From Trichodelitschia bisporula (taxonomy: Eukaryota > Ascomycota > Dothideomycetes > Phaeotrichales > Phaeotrichaceae), in NCBI GenBank assembly GCA_010356995.1, contig ML996699.1:819646-883645 (forward strand): a DNA stretch of 64,000 nucleotides, read 5' to 3'. Each line of letters opens with the position of its first letter. The stretch's first letter is position 1. The notes beneath the pieces were generated by a model that saw only the letters and a list, made by a program, of their open reading frames with translations, searched no databases and was not told the DNA's origin. Below, in pieces: positions 21,589-31,402 of the stretch. A program made the translations under genes and the position numbers.

Positions 21589-22911
21589 TTACGCGATGGT
21601 GGTGAGGTGGGCGTCGGGCCAGCGGTGCTCGCGGCGCACAGGGTCCCAGGGGGGTGGTCCGTTGCCAGGACGGTTGACGGTGAAGGAGTACTCCGAGGGC
21701 TTCTTCGGCTTCTGGAGCTTTTTGATCTGCTTCTTGACCTGCTTATTCATGGCCTTGACCTTGCGACCGACCTTCCTGCAAATGATTTTCACACCAGTCT
21801 TAGTCCGCTCCGCCAACCCCGGCTCCTGGTAACGGTACACGATTTTCTTCATGTCCCAATGGACGGAGCGGTTGCTATCGTTGCGCATTGGCTCACCGGA
21901 GTTCTTTTGGGCGGTCGGCGGGCTCGAGGAAGAAGATGTGGAATTACCACGCCCGATGTCGAAGCTGAGAACATCGAGGCTGACGTCCGGACAATCCGAG
22001 CTCAGGTGCTGGAAGATGCTGGAGTAGCTCGGTGATGGCTCCATCGCCCGGTGCTGGCGCAGATCCATGCGGCTCCGAGTCGTGCGGCCATCGTTGAAGG
22101 TGTACACCATGCTTGAGGGCGCGGGTTCGCCATGGGCGTGACGGGCAGAGAAGGCAACGCGCGGGCACGGTGCCTGGATGATGGAGTGGGAATCGGTCTG
22201 GTTGCTCTGTCAATACCTACTTGTCGCTGATACTGTACAGAAGCGTACTTCTGGGCGAACTACGGGTCGGACCCGCAATTCTCAGCAGTCATATGCTCGC
22301 GAGGCTGGTTAGTAGGCTACACGAGCCTAATAGGCGTATACGGAATTCGGGTACTTGACGACCAGAGACTGGGCAATGGGAGACCGGGCAATTGGGCCCC
22401 GGTGAGAAGGGCTGATTGACGAAATTGCTATGCCATCGTCTTTACGACTTCTGACTTACGCTCTTACGCACAATCGGCGGGCTCGAGCCTGGTGGCGAGG
22501 GGTACGGGGCTGCGGCGGCGCCTGACTGCTTCACTTCACTGCGCTGGCGCTGGCGCTGGCGCACCTTTTTGAGATGCTTGTAAGGAAAGTCTTCGGAGTC
22601 TACAAGCGCGAGGGCCGCGCCGGTCGCGGAGATAATGGCGTCTTCGCGCGCCGCGGCTTCCGAGTCGGCGGTCTCGATGGCCTCGTTGATTTCCTCCATT
22701 GTCTATTGTCGTTAGTTTGGGGTATGCTATGGGGGAGGGGACGTACGCTGGGAGACAGCGGGCGCATCTGGTACCGATTCAGATTGACCTCCGTGTGCCC
22801 AGGCTCGTCGATCGGGAAGCGCGGGCGGCCGGGCGTGCTGCCGATGTTGAGGATGTGGTTGCTGAAGGTTGGGCGGAAGGGGGTATGGGGGCGCGCCATA
22901 GAGAGCAACAT
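21589..22911 (-). CDS. Unknown basic fungal protein
   Basis: Three exons (22911-22747, 22702-22460, 22206-21589) join in phase to about 341 residues. The first intron is short (44 nt, GTACGT). The second is 253 nt (GTAAGT), unusually long here, so a hidden small exon or two separate genes cannot be ruled out. Exon 2 begins with TMEEINEAIETADSEAAAREDAI and ends in a Ser/Pro-rich stretch. The last exon has a Ser/Thr-rich linker, then SVHWDMKKIVYRYQEPGLAE and a very basic helix (CRKVGRKVKAMNKQVKKQIK) near residues 280-300. It ends with FTVNRPGNGPPPWDPVRREHR. No domain is recognised. The basic patch suggests a nucleic acid or membrane surface partner, which is speculation. A second Met at 22899 is an alternative start. 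Confidence 0.6.
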
Positions 22912-23849
22912 GATGGCGGTGGGTTTCTCTGGTGGTTAGTTGGGAGTTGAGAATTGGGGGTGGTGTTGGTGTTAGTGGACAAACGGTCGAGGGAAGGGAG
23001 AAAGGAAGAGGAAGTGGGTTGTGGGGAGAGTTCGAGGGTGGAGGCTTGCGGATGCGGAGCTCGACCCGAGGAGGTATTCATTGGTTGAGCTTTCCGTGTG
23101 AGGTGACGCAATTCTGCAGCTTGGTGGTGTTGGGAGTTCTTCGGAACGTGCCAAGACGTCGTGATGTTGTCCGATGTGGTGGAGTATTTCGTCCCGATTG
23201 GGAAACGTGATGATCACGAGGGGCAGGGATGGAACGGGCCGGTGACGTTTCTTCTCCCCTAAAACACTGTTTGTTATGCGCGCTGAATGCTATTTAGCAG
23301 TTCATGCTCCATATACTCGATCGCGACCATCGCATAGACCTTCAGCCAACGCAAGATGTGCGCATAACCTCCCAAACAACATAGACTGCAGCGCAGCGCT
23401 AAGCCCTACCCTCCCCAGTGTACCCCAGATCCTAGCCCTGGCCCGTGGAACCACCGATGCACTCTTGGGTTATTCATGCGCTGTTTCTACGCTAGAAACG
23501 TTCCCGGTTTGAGAGTGTTTGGTTTCCCGGTTGCGCTGATCGGGTCTGGTCCGCCGTGTTTTTAGCAGGGCGGGAACTCGAAATAGACGTCGGCTGGTGC
23601 GATCACCGATGCCGGCCGCTTGGAGTGCGAGATGAAGCTTCTAACCTGCGTCCCGTGGGGGCACGATGGCCGACTGCCGTGGGGAGAAGCGGAGGGGATA
23701 TAAATCCCATGCTCCGTAGGAGGAGAACCCCATTGCCATCACCTCCAACTCCAACTCAGCAAGACACTCTACTTCTCCAGCAAGCAAGCAATCGTACGCC
23801 CTGCGCTCCCCCTCTACCAACACCACTAACTTCCCCAGACACCACCAAA
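22912..23849. promoter_or_regulatory. Divergent promoter region; TATA box for the Gly/Pro-rich gene
   Basis: About 940 bases between divergent starts. A good TATA box, TATAAAT, lies at 23699-23705, about 145 bases before the start at 23850, suiting a highly expressed secreted protein. The rest shows no gene; short open frames lack support. Confidence 0.6.
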
Positions 23850-24293
23850 ATGCGCCTGACCTACCTCCTCCCACTCCTCCCTCTGATCCTCGCCGCGCCG
23901 CTCCCAACCGAAGATACCGCCGCCACCGCCGCTACCACCGACGAAAAAGCCGACTACCCAGGCCCACCGCCGGGCTACTACGGTCCCGGGCCCGGCGGTC
24001 CCACGCCCTACGGTGGAACCGGGCCGTACAGTGGTCCCGGGCCGTACGTCAATGGCCCCGGGCCCGGGCCGCACCCCGTTCCTGGGCCGGGAGTGTGGGG
24101 TGGACCGGGGAGGCCGGGTCCTGGGCCTGGGCCTGGGTCTTGGGGGCCAGGAGGGCCTGGAGCTTGGGGGCCGGGAGGGCCGGGGCCGGGCGGAGCGTGG
24201 GGGCCGGGTGGACCCGGCGGATGGGGGCCTGGTGGTCCGGGACCGAAGGGGCCGGGGGGGTGGGGTGGTCCGGGGGGGTTTCATGGGCATTAA
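23850..24293 (+). CDS. Small secreted Gly/Pro-rich protein
   Basis: One exon, 147 residues. The N-terminus MRLTYLLPLLPLILAAPL is a clear signal peptide with likely cleavage after ...LAA. A short Thr/Ala-rich acidic propeptide (TEDTAATAATTDEK) follows. The mature part is built of Gly, Pro, Trp and Tyr: PGPPPGYYGPGPGG, then repeats of the type WGPGGPG with Trp every six to ten residues, ending GGFHGH. Such composition suggests a structural, possibly cell wall or matrix protein; no Cys is present, so it is not a hydrophobin or a typical Cys-rich effector. It converges with the HsbA gene, about 194 bases away stop to stop. Confidence 0.78.
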   Translation: MRLTYLLPLLPLILAAPLPTEDTAATAATTDEKADYPGPPPGYYGPGPGGPTPYGGTGPYSGPGPYVNGPGPGPHPVPGPGVWGGPGRPGPGPGPGSWGPGGPGAWGPGGPGPGGAWGPGGPGGWGPGGPGPKGPGGWGGPGGFHGH

Positions 24294-24487
24294 GGGGAGC
24301 GTGGGGCTTGAGAAGGACGTAGGGCTTGAAGGGTAATTGCGGTCGCTTTCTTGGGGTTGAGGGCTCGATTTCTATGTTTGGTTTGGTTGGGAAGGGTTTG
24401 TATTTCGGTTATGCAGTATGAGTTAAGACTATGGGCATGCTTTTTGCGCTTCGCTGAATTGCTCCCTCCATGTGCCTGTGACGGCGC

Positions 24488-25012
24488 TCACTTGAACACC
24501 GCGAGGCCCTTGTCCAGCGCAGCGTTGATCTGCTTCCCCACCGCCTCGCCCGCCGCTGCCAGACTCGCCGGCAGCTTGCTGCTGATGATCTTAATCAGCT
24601 GCTCGCCCTCGCTCTTGATATGCACAATCGAGCTCCGAACGTCGGCACTCAAGCCCAGCTTATCAAAATCCGCCTTATGCCCCGTCAGCCGGTCGATAAC
24701 CTTGTTGATATCCGTGACCAGTGTATTCCCGGGCGCCGCCACGCCCGCAGTCTCCACCGGGGAAAGCACGGCGATCGGTTGGATCGCAGTCTTTGCCGTT
24801 TGGATGAAGTTAACGAGCGCGTGGGACTGCATGATCACGGCTTTGCCGTCTGCCTCGGCGCCGGTGAAGGCTTCGATTTTGGTGGCGAGGGCGACGAAAG
24901 CGCCGCTGATGTTGCTCAGCGAGTCGACGATGGGCTTGACGTCGCGCTTGAGGGGGGAGGCGAGGGAGGTGGTGGCGAGGAGCGCGAGGGAGAAGAGCGA
25001 GGTGAAATGCAT
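24488..25012 (-). CDS. Hydrophobic surface-binding protein A (HsbA) family
   Basis: One exon, 174 residues. Signal peptide MHFTSLFSLALLATTSLASP is followed by LKR, a likely Kex2-type dibasic cleavage site. The mature part is alpha-helical and Cys-free: LSNISGAFVALATKIEAFTG near residues 33-52, then ATVL-like segments, DINKVIDRLTGHKADFDKLG near 102-121 and LPASLAAAGEAVGKQINAAL near the end, the layout of the HsbA/antigenic cell wall galactomannoprotein family. In Aspergillus oryzae HsbA adsorbs to hydrophobic surfaces and recruits cutinase; a like role is inferred. A TATAAAT box lies on the same strand at 25142-25136. Confidence 0.88.
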   Translation of the reverse strand: MHFTSLFSLALLATTSLASPLKRDVKPIVDSLSNISGAFVALATKIEAFTGAEADGKAVIMQSHALVNFIQTAKTAIQPIAVLSPVETAGVAAPGNTLVTDINKVIDRLTGHKADFDKLGLSADVRSSIVHIKSEGEQLIKIISSKLPASLAAAGEAVGKQINAALDKGLAVFK

Positions 25013-25135
25013 TGCGGCGGTTGTGGAGGTTGAGAGTAGGGAGGGGCTGTGGAGTTCGGGAAGTGACTGTGGTATGTTCGTGAAGCGACTGGAGTGGCGA
25101 TGAGTTTTAGAACAACGCTTTGTGGCTACAACTCC

Positions 25136-25142
25136 ATTTATA
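25136..25142 (-). promoter_or_regulatory. TATA box of the HsbA-like gene
   Basis: Reading on the minus strand gives TATAAAT about 125 bases before the start codon, a position normal for a fungal TATA promoter with a leader of around 90 bases. Confidence 0.55.
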
Positions 25143-26535
25143 CCGACTAGCTAAAGCGACTTGTTAGTTTCCGTGCCGGCTCGGCGCGTGGGACATTGAC
25201 ACATGGGCGATGGACTAAGGTTTACGGGGGGTAGGATGCTTGATGGGCTAGCCCTTGGTGCAGTTCTAGTCCAAGGCCGGTTGAAGCTGCGTGACTGAAT
25301 ACTGTCACGGTACGGGGTATGTGCAATCTGGGCCTGGCGGGAAGCGAGGGGAAATCTCGGTAATCGTAGCTAGGTATCATATTAAGTGGCTTTAGGCCCG
25401 TCTATTTCGGCTACGTGGGAGTACCTGAAGCGGACAAATCCCGCTGTACGTAGCGGAAAACCCGAGTTCAAGAATCCGGTGTCATATATATCGAGACCAC
25501 GGGCTGACATGACTTGCCAGCGGTGCCGAATCGCGTCGGCAGTCGTTGTGGTTACGGCGAGAGTGCATGCCGAGCGTCGCAGGGTAATATGGGGAGATTG
25601 CGGAGTGAGCTCTAGCGAGAACAGGTACATGTCAGTTTTGGAGGGGATGGCGTGTGAGGGTGTCCACTCAATACTTACATGGCTGCAGCGAAGGCGAGAG
25701 CAGTGAGGGTGTGTAGGATGTTAAGCAGGCGAAGAAGTTAGCTTCCACGGATTCGGTGGCCGAGGTACTTGGCCCGTATACTCTTTCGAGCCGGTAAAAT
25801 GCAGAAAGACATTTGCTTGCAAATGGATTATTTGGAAGCTGGACAGTACCTCTTTGTATTCTTGTCCATTCGTGAAAGTTCTGCCGATGGGGATACGGAG
25901 TTTGGTGTTGCTGAGGGAGATAAGCTTTGTAAGTGGGATGGGGAAAAGCTTGTTTTTGCGCTAGACCAGGATGCACGATCGATCGACAAGGCGACGACCA
26001 CTCAGCCTTGCGACGTCTTACAACTAACAGGAGCGCGAGATATGCTTAGGTTAATGCTGATTGCGGAATTCAGGTTTTCTAAGGTGCGCATGGTCTTTTC
26101 TTGTTGAGAGGCGCAGAAATAGGAAGTTTTCAGGGTGAGTATGCGACATGGGAAGGCAGTGCTTGTGGTGAGCGGAGCTCCCCTGATGAAAGGTGGCGGT
26201 ATGGGTGATAATGATGGCACTGGGCTTAGAGATAAGCGCTGAAGACCGCAAGCCTACGATGCTTCATGTGCGCTGACAACTTCGTGATTGTATTCAAAGC
26301 GTTGTAGATTTTCGATCAGAGCGGGAGGTTGACAATGACGGCGAGCAGCGGTAATGAAAGGCTGCGATAGAGGTAGGCGGAGCATCGCTGCTTCATTGCA
26401 GCAAAACATTGAAGAGCTGTCCAAGACCCAGTTGAGCTGCCATGAGAGATACATCAGGGGCTGGGACAAGTGGTGTTGATCAGACATGCGGACAAACCGG
26501 AGGACCCCTTTACATTTACCGTTGGGCAAAGGTCT
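25143..26535. other. Intergenic tract before U6
   Basis: No convincing protein gene. A 112-codon open frame at 25769-26107 has no recognisable motif and no splice partner and is not called. The stretch close to 26500 should hold the U6 promoter; a weak T/A-rich string TTTACATTTA lies about 25 bases before the RNA. Confidence 0.45.
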
Positions 26536-26641
26536 GTTGCCTTCGGGCATATGGTCAATTTGAAACAATACAGAGAAGATTAGCATGGCCCCTGCACTAA
26601 GGATGACACGCTCAATCAAAGAGAAGCTCCCCTTTTTTTTT
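26536..26641 (+). ncRNA. U6: U6 spliceosomal snRNA
   Basis: The sequence carries the diagnostic U6 core: a 5' stem-loop TGCC-TTCG-GGCA at 26538-26549, the invariant ACAGAG box followed by AGATTAGCATGGCCCCTGC and AAGGATGACACGC (the U4-pairing and internal stem-loop regions), and a closing run of nine T at 26633-26641, a Pol III terminator. Length is about 100 nt, normal for U6. The core is identical in long stretches to fission yeast and animal U6. No intron is present, unlike fission yeast U6. U6 forms the catalytic centre of the spliceosome with U2. The 5' end is estimated from the stem-loop and could be off by a few bases. Confidence 0.95.
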
Positions 26642-26764
26642 GCCCTGCTCCACCTGATGGAGTTGAAGATTCGCTTTTGGCGGCGTTGGGATCGCGAGAT
26701 GGAGATCTAGAGGGACATCTAAAGAATGAGAATTTTGAGAGTCGTATAGGCAGTACTGGTGGCA

Positions 26765-26775
26765 GGATTCGAACG
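26765..26775 (-). promoter_or_regulatory. Possible downstream B box of the U6 gene, inverted
   Basis: On the minus strand this reads CGTTCGAATCC, one mismatch from the Pol III B-box consensus GGTTCGANTCC. It lies about 124 bases past the U6 terminator. In budding yeast the U6 gene has its B box about 120 bases past the terminator, but in the direct orientation. The flanks do not fold as a tRNA T-arm here. Function is inferred from position only. Confidence 0.35.
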
Positions 26776-29700
26776 TGAGACCTTTGCGAGAGCTGTTTGC
26801 CATGTTTCTCGTGGTGGTTGAGACGAAAGGATGTTTGGGGGAAGGGTGGTGTCGTCCGAGGTTGGGAACGCGGATATATTTAAGCTCCATGTGGAGCCTA
26901 AGCACGTGCAATACCCCGGACGGAAAGGGCGAGGGTCTCACGTCTACCGCAAAGTGACTAAGCTTCTTGGAAACGAAGATAACATTCTACTCTACATTCA
27001 TCTTCTCCTATTCGTCCTTTTCCTGAGGAACTGAACTCATCCATGATGAAGGCAGTCTTACTCGCATACCTCACCCACACGCTAGAGCACTGGTGTATTA
27101 TATGTTTATAAACGCCGCGCAGTGTATTGCTTGCCATTGCCTCGCGGTACACATCCATACTCCGTGGGCCGAACAGCTTCACGATGAGATGGTCCAGAAA
27201 TCCAGCGAGCTAATATGGCTTGGTCGCTAGCTTTTTTTATACTGGAGAACCGAACCGGCGTTGTCTATGGATTTGCCGACCAGCAGCGGTTAATTGTGGC
27301 TGATCTGGCCGTCCGAGACAAACATCTACCGCTCGGATGGCGATGGAAGAGGATCTGCCGGCTTGAATCACTGCCCAAGGGTACCGTATACTGGATTGGG
27401 GTGGGGATTCGGAAACTGAGTTTGATAAGAAAAGTGTTTCAGCGTCCTGAATAAGCCCGCGCATATCATCACCTTCGGCAAGGCCAAGCTCCTGGACCGA
27501 GCCGATGCCTATATCACTAGACAATGGGATATATCACGGGAAGTAAGTCTTTAGCCGGCTCCTATCTCACTTAGAACCGACTACAATCAACCAGCCGGCA
27601 ATCACGGTACGACTTCATACTGCGTCATGCCGAGAGCTCCGGCACGATGCTCCCCAATAGCTGGCTTAGCTAACCAAACGAGTAGTACTGCCATATACCC
27701 CAATCCTGATTCCGTGACGACAACAAACACGTCCGAGTGCGCCGTCCGGTGTTCAACATCTCTCTAACAGGCACACGGCCAGACCGGGAACGCACCCACC
27801 GTACGGGCAACCCACCACCGTTAAGTCCGCTGCCATCACACCAAACCCTTCACCCCATGCAGACATCAATGACAAACACGCCAGCCAGACCGGCCGACGT
27901 TGCCAGCAGCCGCGCACCCCGCCCCTCGTACAGGATCCTGCACCTTCCCGCCGCACCGTGCAACCAGCATAAATCGCACATGCGATAAACGGGCACTTCC
28001 CCACCCCCTTGCCGCCTCGTCAACCGTCCGCGCACAACCACTTCGCCACCCTCCTCAGCCTTGCAGCACGCGCCCGCGCCCGTCCTCGGTGTCGCAATTC
28101 ATCACTCCGCTCCGGTCCTAACCGACGCCATTGCGCATGGCCGCAAGATGACGTGATCAGCGCCTCGTCACCGAGGATATGGACCGCGGCCGCAGCCGTT
28201 AATGCCGTCGACCACGCGCAATATCTCGCCGCCGCTCGATGGGACGTCTCACGCTCCCAGGGCTAATGCAGTGGCGAACATGCGGCTCTGCCCCCCAACG
28301 CAGGAGTCCGCGAACCACATACGGTACGGGCGAGCTGGCGTTAAGCTGACGCCCTGAAATGGCCGCAACCGTCGTCCATATTCCCACGAGACATTCGCCC
28401 GCCTGTCGCCGCGTTACCCGGTCTCACATCTCAACCCAGCTCGCACCCAGCTCCGGCGGCGAACTTGCGGCTCCGCTCTCCATGCAGGAGTTCAGCTCCC
28501 GCACGGAGCCTTCGTCATCGCGACTCAACGCACCCTCCGCACATACGTCACGCCACCACCGCGCGGGTGCCTAGGCTGCCTAGCCCGATCGCGCGTTCGC
28601 GGGCCGGATTGGGGAGCGGTGAGTGGGTGTGCGTGCGGTGCGGCCTCTGTGGCTTGAAGGGGTGGGAGGGCGGTTGGGACGGGCGAGTTGGGGTGGGTGG
28701 CGTGCGGATTACGCTATCTTCTCGAGTGTTGAGCTGGGAGGGGGTGTTTGCTCCTCGAGTCCGTTGCGTACATCAGTCGGGTGGTCGTAGGATGCGCCGA
28801 GGAGGTTCGCGCCCTGTTCATCGGTGTGCAGCGCCGCGCCCGCGCCCGCATGCGGCTATCCGCCGCTACCGCATATACGGTACGTACCGCCGTGCCTCCT
28901 TCCGCACGGGCGGGTTTCTCGTCGCCCACTGCGTCGCCGCTGCACTGCACCCCAGAAAATGACCCGCAGGATCGAACGCCAGTCTTTACACGCGGAAGCA
29001 CGTACGAAGCATGTAAAGCTACCGTACTGTCGCATTAGCTCACTTCAGACACCTTTCCAATGCGTTAAGCGCACCTAAGGGCGGAGCAAATTGCCCGCCG
29101 CAAATGATGATTAGGGGGGAGCAAGCGTCTGCTGCGTCCAGTGCGGGGAGGGGCACATGAGCGTGTGGTGGGGGGTGGAGGGTGCGGTGATGGGGTGTGC
29201 GGTCAGCCTTGCGAGGGCGGATGATCCCGCCGAGAGGAGAATACCGTATGTGTGATGGACGTGTTTCATCTCTCCGTCGCTGCGGGCATGGCAGCAGAAT
29301 TTGATCTGATGCCGGCCTTTTGCTCCCCTCCCCTCAACACCGCGCAAAACCGCATCGGCACTGCCCCACCACGAGCCCATTCCCAACCCTTCCCCACCCG
29401 TAACCCGCAACATCCCCCCCGCAAGCCATTCGCCGACAGAACAACAATTAAACTAGAACTAGCATTTGGGGATTTGGGGGCCAAGAGAAACCCCTCCCTC
29501 AAACCAAACCATTCAATATTCCCAACTTCCCCATCCAGTACCAGGACGGTCTGAGCCACACCCCTCCCCCTCGAAACAGCTTAGCCCTGCGCCTCTCGTG
29601 GCGCGCAGGCGGTGCATCCAACCCCAGCACGCCTGGGCAAGCCACTGCGCAAGGCGCCCCGCGACGAGTGGGTCGCAGGCAGCGGGAAGGCAGCCTGGTG

Positions 29701-30748
29701 TGGGCCAAGGGGCCAAGATTGCTGCGGAGGGGTGCACCGTGCATGGGAGTGTGGTGATATGATGACGCCTGCCTTTTTTTTTCTGGCTGGTGGGGGGTGT
29801 GTGTGTGTGCCTTGGGGGCAACGAACCGAACGGGTGCGGGTGCTCGGCACCAAGCAGATGCTTGTGAGCGTTTTCGTTGCGGGAGGAGATGCGCGATGTT
29901 GCCCCGTTGCGAGGGGAGGTGCGGGGTGGGGCGTTAAGTTGTGATCGTGAGGGTTGGTGGGGTGGGGTGGGGTGGGCAAGGTGGGGCACGATGCGATGCG
30001 GGAAGGAGCAGAGCGAATTTGCTTGGTGATCGGACTTCTTCTTTCTGTCTACTACCGTACAATATTGTAGAATTAGTCTAGGATGCCGTATCCAGCGATC
30101 AACAAAACCCTCCTCGACGATGATCCAACCCGTCCATCATCGCAGGCTGCATCCTCGCCGCGATCCCAATCGAGCAAGATAGAGCCACGGAGCTCCGCGC
30201 TCCGCGTCCCCCCAGTCCAACGTACGCGCCATTCACGAATCACCACCCGCGAAACAAAAAAAAGCGTGACCAAGGCAAGGCAACGAAGCTATGCTGCGGG
30301 GCATCTGCTCTGCCTTTCCGCCCCTCCATCAACGTAAACCCCTCGTCTGAATCGCCCGATAGACCGCGTCGTATACATGCCCCTCCTTTTTTCGTCCGAG
30401 CAAAGCCAGACAGGATATGCAAAAAAGACGTCCAAGAAACCGATGCAGCGCCGCGCGCAAGCGTGCTCGCGTCGAGGGCGGGCGGTGAGCGACGTGTCGG
30501 CGAGAGGGGTGGTTGGACCGCGGCCCGCATAACGCGTGACAGCGCGCTCCGGGTTTGCCCATCGTACGGTAGAACGCAGAAAAAGCAATAATTCCCCATA
30601 CCATCCATCCGTATCACCCCCCTCGCCGCTAGGCGAGCAAGAAATCGTGAATGCTCATGGAGGTTGGATGCTTGTTAGGCTTCGAAGAAATCATGGTGCT
30701 CATGAAGTTGGGTGCTGTGAGGCGAAGAAAAAGTCGTGATGCTCATGC
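26776..30748. other. Four-kilobase gene-free tract
   Basis: No supportable protein gene; open frames overlap on both strands without motifs. From about 27.7 kb the tract becomes GC-rich with C-rich and G-rich runs. It contains seven copies of TACCGTA or its complement (27382, 28322, 28876, 29020, 29242, 30053, 30565) and a G-rich run at 29959-29986. No RNA gene was recognised. Confidence 0.45.
29959..29986 (+). repeat. G-rich run with quadruplex potential
   Basis: Five G tracts of 4, 4, 4, 3 and 4 bases stand within 28 bases, most separated by a single T (GGGGTGGGGTGGGG pattern). This fits the rule for an intramolecular G-quadruplex. It is not a telomeric TTAGGG array. Confidence 0.6.
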
Positions 30749-31402
30749 TCAAGGGTTGAACCGCCGCGCACTCAGCGCACTCGGTGACCGCACTTCCAGG
30801 TTGTACCGCAGCTTCTTCTCCATCGCCTCGTCGCGCCGCAGCTGCTCGATGTCCTGCTCCCACAGGCTGCCGCGCTTGTCCTTGCGGCGCGCACCCTCCG
30901 GTGCAACGACGCGCGTGCGGTGCGGAGGCGAGGGAGGGCGAACCGCTGCGTCGCGGCGCGGGTGCACGCCTGGTTGGCGGGAGGGAACGTGATAACTCGA
31001 ATCGAACGACTTGGGGCGGAGGAAGGCGTCATCCCTGCGGAGCGCAGACTCCACAGCGCGCAGGAGGGAGAGGACTTGCTCATAGCCGGACGGAATCTCG
31101 ATGTGCACTTCGCGGTAGTTCTCGCGGTCGTGGGCGTACATCTTGAGGTGCCCGTCGCTGGAGGGCCGGGTGTAGAAGAGGTCGGCGACAGTGATGGCGA
31201 GGGCGTGGCCTTCGGGGCAGAGTTGTCCCCGTGACTTGTAGACTCTGTAGGCGTCGTGGCAGGCGAGGCAGGAGAGGGCGTGGATTTCGTAGTGGTAGAG
31301 GGCCCATTGTTCGTCGACGCGGACCTGGCGCGAGACGGAGTCGACGAGGTTGGCGGCGAACTTCACGCCGGCGGGGCTGGCGGGGAGGCGGATGGCGGGC
31401 AT
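30749..31402 (-). CDS. Conserved-looking unknown protein, 217 residues
   Basis: One exon. The first 130 residues look like a compact domain: PAIRLPASPAGVKFAANLVD, then HYEIHALSCLACHDAYRVYK with a C-x(2)-C pair and another Cys in GQLCPEGHALA, which could bind a metal, then FYTRPSSDGHLKMYAHDREN and VHIEIPSGYEQVLSLLRAVE. The C-terminal third is basic and charged (RRKDKRGSLWEQDIEQLRRDEAMEKKLRYNLEVR). No family name is known to me. Codon use and the single clean open frame beside a long gene-free tract support a real gene. The start is the first Met, with a CT-rich leader upstream on its strand. Confidence 0.7.
   Translation of the reverse strand: MPAIRLPASPAGVKFAANLVDSVSRQVRVDEQWALYHYEIHALSCLACHDAYRVYKSRGQLCPEGHALAITVADLFYTRPSSDGHLKMYAHDRENYREVHIEIPSGYEQVLSLLRAVESALRRDDAFLRPKSFDSSYHVPSRQPGVHPRRDAAVRPPSPPHRTRVVAPEGARRKDKRGSLWEQDIEQLRRDEAMEKKLRYNLEVRSPSALSARRFNP

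Noticed and set aside
25769-26107. A 112-codon frame upstream of U6
   Set aside because: No motif, no splice partner, and a competing frame of equal length on the other strand.
26740-26800. A possible tRNA around the GGATTCGAAC string
   Set aside because: The bases that would form the T-arm do not pair, and no cloverleaf with an anticodon arm can be drawn on either strand.
29513-29989. His/Pro/Thr-rich 158-codon frame on the minus strand
   Set aside because: Low-complexity translation of C-rich DNA, with an overlapping frame of similar length in another phase.
29940-29990. Telomere-like repeat
   Set aside because: The unit is GGGGT without the TTAGGG pattern, and the tract is only about 30 bases in the interior of the window.
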